8,217 nucleotides of DNA from an uncultured Eubacteriales bacterium (lineage in GTDB: Bacteria > Bacillota > Clostridia > Oscillospirales > Oscillospiraceae). The notes beneath the pieces were generated by a model. The model made no database searches, was not told where the DNA came from, and saw only the letters and a list, made by a program, of their open reading frames with translations. Shown one piece after another: positions 5,148 to 8,217 of the stretch. Every line of letters begins with the position of its first letter. Positions within the stretch are counted from its first letter, which is position 1. The DNA lies in assembly GCA_900544945.1 (NCBI GenBank), contig UQXG01000103.1, forward strand, positions 1 to 8,217. Direction: 5' to 3'. The translations under genes and the position numbers were made by a program.

Positions 5148-6653
5148 ATGAAAAAATTCAGATGTCTTGCCCTGCTGCTGTCCTGCCTGTTGGCGGTGCA
5201 GTGCTTTTTCCTTCCTGCCTCGGCTCAGATGGAGACCACCGAGACCCTGGAAACCCTGCCCACGGAGTCGGCAGATATGACCGCCCAGACCGCGGACATC
5301 CCCTTCGGCCAGGTGTGTATTCAGAAGGGCTGCCGCACCATCAACAGTATGTCCCCTCTGGCAGGCAGTGAGCGGAAGCTGGATACCGCCCTGTCCGCGT
5401 TTCTCTATGAGACCACCACCGACACGGTGGTCTATGCCTACAACCCGGATATGAAGGTGCACCCCGGTACGCTGGCCAAGATCGTCATGGCTCTGATCGT
5501 CATCGAAAACTGCAATATGGACGATGTGGTCACGGTCACGGAAGGCATTCAGTCCTATGTGCCCATGGGCGTTAACAAGGTTCAGTCGGAAAGCCTGAAA
5601 AGTAACGAGCAGCTGAAGGTCAAGGACTTGCTGTACGCCCTGCTTCTGATCAACGCCAACGATGCCGCCGTGGCTTTGGCGCACCACGTTTCCGGCACCA
5701 CCGATGCCTTCCTGGAGCTGATGAACGCCCGGGTCAAGCAGATGGGCTGCGCCAATACCCAGTTCGGCAACGTCTCCGGTCTGTACACCGCGGAATCTTC
5801 CAGCACCGCCCGGGATATGGCCATCATTGTCAAGACCGCCATCCAGAACGAGAATTTCAAGGAAATCTTCGGGGCCAAGAGCTATACCATCCCCGATACC
5901 AACCTGGTTCAGGGTCGTAAGGAATTCAAGACCCAGAACTATATGATTGACGACAGCACCTTGCAGGATTTCTATGACGACCGGGTCACCGGCGGCTTTG
6001 CCTCCTATTATGAGTCCTACGGCGCCTCCATCGTCTGTACCGCGGAATCCAAGAACATGAACTATATTGCCGTCATTCTGGGAGCCACCCGTACCTTTGC
6101 CGAGAATGGCTGGCAGCCGAAAGTCTACGGTAACTTCAACGAAATGTCCGATCTGCTGGACTATGCCTTCAGCTCCTTCAAGGTCAACCGGATTATCTAC
6201 GACGGCATGGCACTCAGTTCCTTCAAGGTCAACGGCGGCGAGTGCAACGTGGTGGGCGAGGCCAAGGTGAACGTGGACAGCGTGGTACCGGAAAAGGCTC
6301 AGATGAAGAATATTCAGATGAACTATACCGCCGTAGGCGGCGGCCTGTCCGCTCCCATCCAGAAGGATCAGCTCATTGCCACGCTGGAGGTGGTGTACCG
6401 GAACTCGGTGCTCACCGAGGTGGAGGTTTACGCTATGTGCGATGTGAAGCCAGCCGATCAGACCGGGGTTGTCATCCACTCGGTGGTTAAGCGGAGTTCC
6501 GGCGGAGGTTCAGGCTTCCTGTCAGTGGTGGGCACCATTTGCGTCATTGTTCTGGGTGCGGCCATTGCCTATCTGGCCTTTAACGCCTATATGCGCACCC
6601 GAATCCGAGCCCGGCGGCGGAAACGCCGTGCCCAGCGCAGGAGGAACGGCTGA
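5148..6653 (+). CDS. DacA-like (peptidase S11) protein with altered catalytic motifs, probable pseudoenzyme
   Basis: This 501-residue protein has a signal peptide (1-26, cleavage after ASA), a Thr/Glu-rich linker, a D-alanyl-D-alanine carboxypeptidase fold (about 62-346), a C-terminal beta-rich part (about 346-450), a membrane helix (about 456-478) and a very basic tail (R483-G501). Alignment by eye to E. coli DacA is clear around NDAAVALAHH, TDAFLELMN and ARDMA. The catalytic motifs differ: the SxxK serine is threonine (T108 in HPGTLAK, K111 kept), SxN is N169-A-N171, and KTG is F284-A-S286. In active family members these residues form the acyl-enzyme and hold the substrate, so loss of peptidoglycan trimming activity is likely; a binding or scaffold role is inference. 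The frame is intact, so this is not a decaying gene. The stop overlaps the next gene's ATG by one base. Confidence 0.9.
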   Translation: MKKFRCLALLLSCLLAVQCFFLPASAQMETTETLETLPTESADMTAQTADIPFGQVCIQKGCRTINSMSPLAGSERKLDTALSAFLYETTTDTVVYAYNPDMKVHPGTLAKIVMALIVIENCNMDDVVTVTEGIQSYVPMGVNKVQSESLKSNEQLKVKDLLYALLLINANDAAVALAHHVSGTTDAFLELMNARVKQMGCANTQFGNVSGLYTAESSSTARDMAIIVKTAIQNENFKEIFGAKSYTIPDTNLVQGRKEFKTQNYMIDDSTLQDFYDDRVTGGFASYYESYGASIVCTAESKNMNYIAVILGATRTFAENGWQPKVYGNFNEMSDLLDYAFSSFKVNRIIYDGMALSSFKVNGGECNVVGEAKVNVDSVVPEKAQMKNIQMNYTAVGGGLSAPIQKDQLIATLEVVYRNSVLTEVEVYAMCDVKPADQTGVVIHSVVKRSSGGGSGFLSVVGTICVIVLGAAIAYLAFNAYMRTRIRARRRKRRAQRRRNG

Positions 6654-7231
6654 TGTTAAACTGGGAACAGTTGGAGGCGCAGTGCGATGCCTGTACCCGG
6701 TGCGGCCTGTGCGAGACCCGGCACAACGTGGTGTTCGGGGCAGGGAACCGGCAGGCGGACATCCTGTTCGTAGGGGAGGGACCCGGGGAGCAGGAGGATT
6801 TGCAGGGCGAACCTTTCGTAGGCCCGGCGGGAAAGCTATTGGATGATATGCTGTCCATTATTGACCTGTACCGGCAGGAAAATTGCTATATCTGCAACAT
6901 TGTCAAGTGCCGTCCGCCCCGCAACCGGGATCCCCTGGAAACGGAGCAGGACGCCTGCATTGGCTTTTTGCGCAATCAGGTGGCGCTGGTCAGACCTCAG
7001 ATCATTGTCTGCCTGGGTCGGATCGCTGCCAAGCGGCTCATTGACCCGGAGTACCGGATTACCCGGCAGCATGGCCAGTGGGTGCGCAAGGGGGATTTCT
7101 GGATGACGGCCATTTATCATCCTTCCGCCCTCCTGCGGGACGTGACCAAGCGGCCGGAAACCTTCGAGGATTTGCTGTCCATCCGGGCGAAAATCCAGGA
7201 GCTGGGTCTTTGCGGCACAAAGACGGAATGA
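6653..7231 (+). CDS. Uracil-DNA glycosylase, family 4 (iron-sulfur)
   Basis: This 192-residue cytoplasmic enzyme removes uracil from DNA, the first step of base-excision repair after cytosine deamination. It shows the family-4 signature: cysteines C14, C17, C86 (in KCRPP) and C102, the expected [4Fe-4S] ligands; the glycosylase motif GEGPGEQED at 41-49; the GKLLD segment; and YHPSALLR with H156. Its length is typical for the family, and all key residues are present. The start ATG at 6653 overlaps the preceding stop (TGATG), with AGGAGG at 6639-6644, so translation is coupled to the S11-like gene upstream. That pairing of an envelope protein with a repair enzyme probably reflects operon packing. 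Together with the exonuclease III gene, the window encodes both a uracil-removing enzyme and an AP endonuclease that can act on its product. Confidence 0.95.
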   Translation: MLNWEQLEAQCDACTRCGLCETRHNVVFGAGNRQADILFVGEGPGEQEDLQGEPFVGPAGKLLDDMLSIIDLYRQENCYICNIVKCRPPRNRDPLETEQDACIGFLRNQVALVRPQIIVCLGRIAAKRLIDPEYRITRQHGQWVRKGDFWMTAIYHPSALLRDVTKRPETFEDLLSIRAKIQELGLCGTKTE

Positions 7232-7242
7232 GCGCACTGTGC

Positions 7243-7277
7243 TTTCTGCTTGAATGTGCCTTGCATTCAAGCAGAAA
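7243..7277. repeat. Perfect 14-bp inverted repeat after the glycosylase gene
   Basis: The arms 7243-7256 (TTTCTGCTTGAATG) and 7264-7277 (CATTCAAGCAGAAA) are exactly complementary around a 7-nt loop. They begin 11 nt after the stop codon, the usual place for a terminator, but neither strand has a T run directly after the stem. It may be a 3'-end stabilising hairpin, a non-canonical terminator, or a remnant of a small mobile repeat. Confidence 0.7.
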
Positions 7278-7335
7278 AAGCGTTGGAAGTACCGGCACCG
7301 GAGGCAGCTTTGCCCGGGAAATGCGGAAATAACAG

Positions 7336-7364
7336 TTGACATTTCCGCCGCCGTCCGTTATAAT
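7336..7364 (+). promoter_or_regulatory. Consensus sigma-A promoter of the tRNA gene
   Basis: TTGACA (7336-7341) and TATAAT (7359-7364) both match the consensus exactly and are 17 nt apart. The mature tRNA begins 19 nt after the -10 box, leaving a short 5' leader for RNase P to remove. Such strength is usual for a stable RNA gene. Confidence 0.92.
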
Positions 7365-7383
7365 AATCAGGCTTAATCGCCCT

Positions 7384-7459
7384 GCTAGTGTAGCACAGTC
7401 GGTAGTGCATCTCACTCGTAATGAGAAGGTCGCCTGTTCGAGTCAGGTCACTAGCTCCA
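7384..7459 (+). tRNA. tRNA-Thr (anticodon CGT)
   Basis: The 76-nt gene folds into a full cloverleaf. The acceptor stem GCTAGTG pairs perfectly with CACTAGC (7449-7455). The D arm carries GCAC/GTGC. The anticodon stem TCTCA/TGAGA encloses loop CTCGTAA with anticodon CGT at 7417-7419, reading ACG threonine codons. The T arm has GCCTG/CAGGT around TTCGAGT. Discriminator base T7456 is followed by an encoded CCA (7457-7459). It has its own promoter and terminator. Its 3' half is a common target for integrases, and a truncated integrase gene lies about 120 bp downstream. Confidence 0.96.
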
Positions 7460-7461
7460 TG

Positions 7462-7509
7462 AAATCCCCTCGAAACCGTGATGGTTTCGGGGGGATTTTG
7501 CGTATTTTT
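7462..7509 (+). terminator. Intrinsic terminator of the tRNA gene
   Basis: A 16-bp stem pairs 7462-7477 with 7483-7498, with one T-G wobble and a 5-nt loop. It is followed by T-rich sequence, with TTTTG at 7496-7500 and TTTTT at 7505-7509. It begins three bases after the encoded CCA end. Confidence 0.88.
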
Positions 7510-7549
7510 AGAACTTTTTGAGAAAGTGGGTTTTTGCTGTTTTAGGTGC

Positions 7550-7569
7550 TGCCTAACATTTGCCTAACA
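7550..7569. repeat. Tandem pair of TGCCTAACA repeats
   Basis: TGCCTAACA occurs at 7550-7558 and again at 7561-7569, one helical turn apart (11-bp period). An inverted TTAGG lies at 7542-7546. The pair sits between the tRNA terminator and the end of the integrase remnant, where recombinase arm-binding sites are often found. That role is inference from position and spacing. Confidence 0.6.
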
Positions 7570-7579
7570 AGTGTGAAAT

Positions 7580-7850
7580 TTATGCTTGCCTTGCAAGTAG
7601 TCGCTCCATATTGGCGGCGGCTTCCTGTTCTGCAGTTTGCAGGCTGTGGCTGTAGATATTCATTGTGGTGCTTGTCTCTCGGTGGCCTAGGATAGCCGAT
7701 ACTGTGCGTACATCCGTACCGGCCGCAATCTGCAAGGTTGCCTTTGTGTGCCGCAGTCCATGGAAGGGGATCATGGGCAGTTTGTCCGCTTCGGCTTTAT
7801 CGGCGTTGTAGTGGTTGAGAATATCTTGCAAGGCACTGTAGGGGGTGTAT
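7580..7850 (-). pseudogene. Tyrosine integrase, C-terminal remnant
   Basis: About 88 codons at the 3' end of a tyrosine recombinase remain. They include the HGLRH box (H84 and R87, counting from a TTG at 8011), the GH residue H110 in ILGHRETSTT, and nucleophile Y120 in TTMNIYSH, then a C-terminal helix ending at RLLARQA. The N-terminal arm-binding and core-binding domains and the first catalytic arginine are missing, so it cannot act alone. The sequence upstream of about 7850 belongs to another protein. The gene points toward the tRNA-Thr gene about 120 bp away, the usual layout for an element integrated at a tRNA 3' end. The 5' boundary is judged by where integrase-like sequence stops and is good to perhaps 15 bp. 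Confidence 0.82.
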
Positions 7851-8217
7851 CGCACCTCCTCATGCTGTTTTGGTTTCTTGTCTGTACTGCGGGGCATCGC
7901 TGGACGCTTCAGGCTGTCCAGCACCGAAGTCCGTGTGCTTTTGGCAACAACAGCCTCGGCGTGTGCCTGTCTCTTTCCATCGATGTTGAGCAAAGTATCC
8001 AGCTCCACCAAACGGGCATTTTTGCTTCGCAGTTCTTCTTCGTAAAGGAATGGCTTTCCGACTTCCTCCTTTGCGGCAGCCTGCTACTGATAGAGGTTAT
8101 CCAGTTGGGCCTTTGCCGCCTCCAGACGCTGGGGCATCTGGGCGAGGGCATTGTCGATACGGGTAAGATTTCCGCGAGGGTCTGTACCAAGGGTTGCCCG
8201 GTGGGTCATCTGTCCTT
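7850..8217 (-). pseudogene. Conjugative-element SNF2-type helicase/methylase, C-terminal remnant with in-frame stop
   Basis: Read on the minus strand from the window edge, the frame shows the tail of the very large helicase/DNA methylase-like proteins carried by integrative conjugative elements of gut Firmicutes. Recognisable segments are GNLTRIDNALAQMP, a coiled-coil-like stretch, a KPFLYEEEL segment, ARLVELDTLLNIDGK, and a VLDSLKRP segment with a KKPKQHEEVR end. The family assignment is from memory of this tail pattern. A TAG at 8086-8084 interrupts the frame between two glutamine codons; a single C-to-T change of CAG explains it. The frame continues without a stop into the integrase remnant, so the two genes are fused by a deletion. 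A protein could only start internally (for example TTG 8011) and would have no known function. The gene continues beyond the window. Confidence 0.65.

Larger units (their letters stand above)
7580..8217. mobile_element. Decayed integrative (conjugative) element remnant
   Basis: Two truncated mobile-element genes in the same orientation, integrase 3' end and helicase 3' end, lie next to a tRNA gene. In intact elements these genes are kilobases apart, so an internal deletion has brought their ends together. No intact transfer, excision or cargo gene is seen inside the window, and the right boundary lies outside it. Confidence 0.7.

Noticed and set aside
5091..6479. Minus-strand open frame of about 462 codons opposite the S11-like gene
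   Set aside because: The product is a His/Gly/Val-rich shadow. The plus strand has a signal peptide, conserved fold, promoter and ribosome site.
5148..6653. Calling the S11-like gene a normal DacA/DacF carboxypeptidase
   Set aside because: The fold matches, but the nucleotide sequence clearly encodes Thr at the nucleophile position, Asn for the SxN serine and Phe-Ala-Ser for KTG, so normal activity should not be assumed.
7909..8190. Minus-strand frame of about 93 codons in the mobile-element remnant
   Set aside because: It is out of frame with the recognisable helicase tail, rich in Arg/Ser/Trp/Pro, and has no domain. It is an alternative-frame shadow.
1..8217. CRISPR array, rRNA, or a known anti-phage defence system
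   Set aside because: No regularly spaced repeats, rRNA-like sequence or defence gene set is seen. The HD-domain protein has no neighbouring Cas, CBASS or Thoeris-type partner.

Overview
The window looks like chromosomal DNA from a GC-rich member of the Clostridia, most likely an Oscillospiraceae/Ruminococcaceae-type gut anaerobe. This is inferred from a GerM-type lipoprotein, a single-membrane two-component system, strong AAGGAGG-like ribosome sites, consensus sigma-A promoters, and a decayed fragment of a conjugative element of the kind common in gut Firmicutes. No species can be named from the sequence alone.

Left part (1-1371): a plus-strand HD-domain phosphohydrolase-like gene (221-877) is followed by a strong GC-rich hairpin (890-923). 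A second plus-strand gene, a conserved-looking hypothetical protein (931-1371), starts just beyond the hairpin. Its 3' end overlaps the end of the minus-strand operon tail to tail.

Middle (1314-5033, minus strand): a tight five-gene operon reads leftward in the order membrane-anchored ComEA-like helix-hairpin-helix protein, OmpR-family response regulator, HAMP/HisKA sensor kinase, GerMN-domain lipoprotein, exodeoxyribonuclease III. Each junction is a 1-nt gap or a short overlap, two of them ATGA overlaps, so the genes are probably co-transcribed and translationally coupled. The set joins envelope signalling, a sporulation/envelope-type lipoprotein and DNA-handling proteins.

Divergent promoter and right operon (5034-7231, plus strand): a compact intergenic region holds two opposed consensus promoters whose -10 boxes are the arms of one palindrome. 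The rightward one drives a DacA-like (peptidase family S11) protein joined by a 1-nt overlap to a family-4 iron-sulfur uracil-DNA glycosylase. The S11 protein keeps the fold and anchor layout, but all three catalytic motifs are altered (Ser to Thr, SxN to NAN, KTG to FAS). It is probably a non-hydrolytic pseudoenzyme and is the most interesting protein in the window.

Right end (7232-8217): a 14-bp inverted repeat, a perfect consensus promoter and tRNA-Thr(CGT) with its own terminator are followed by a degraded mobile-element remnant. There the 3' end of a conjugative-element helicase/methylase gene, carrying an in-frame TAG, is joined in frame to the 3' end of a tyrosine integrase. The position beside a tRNA gene suggests an old integration site.
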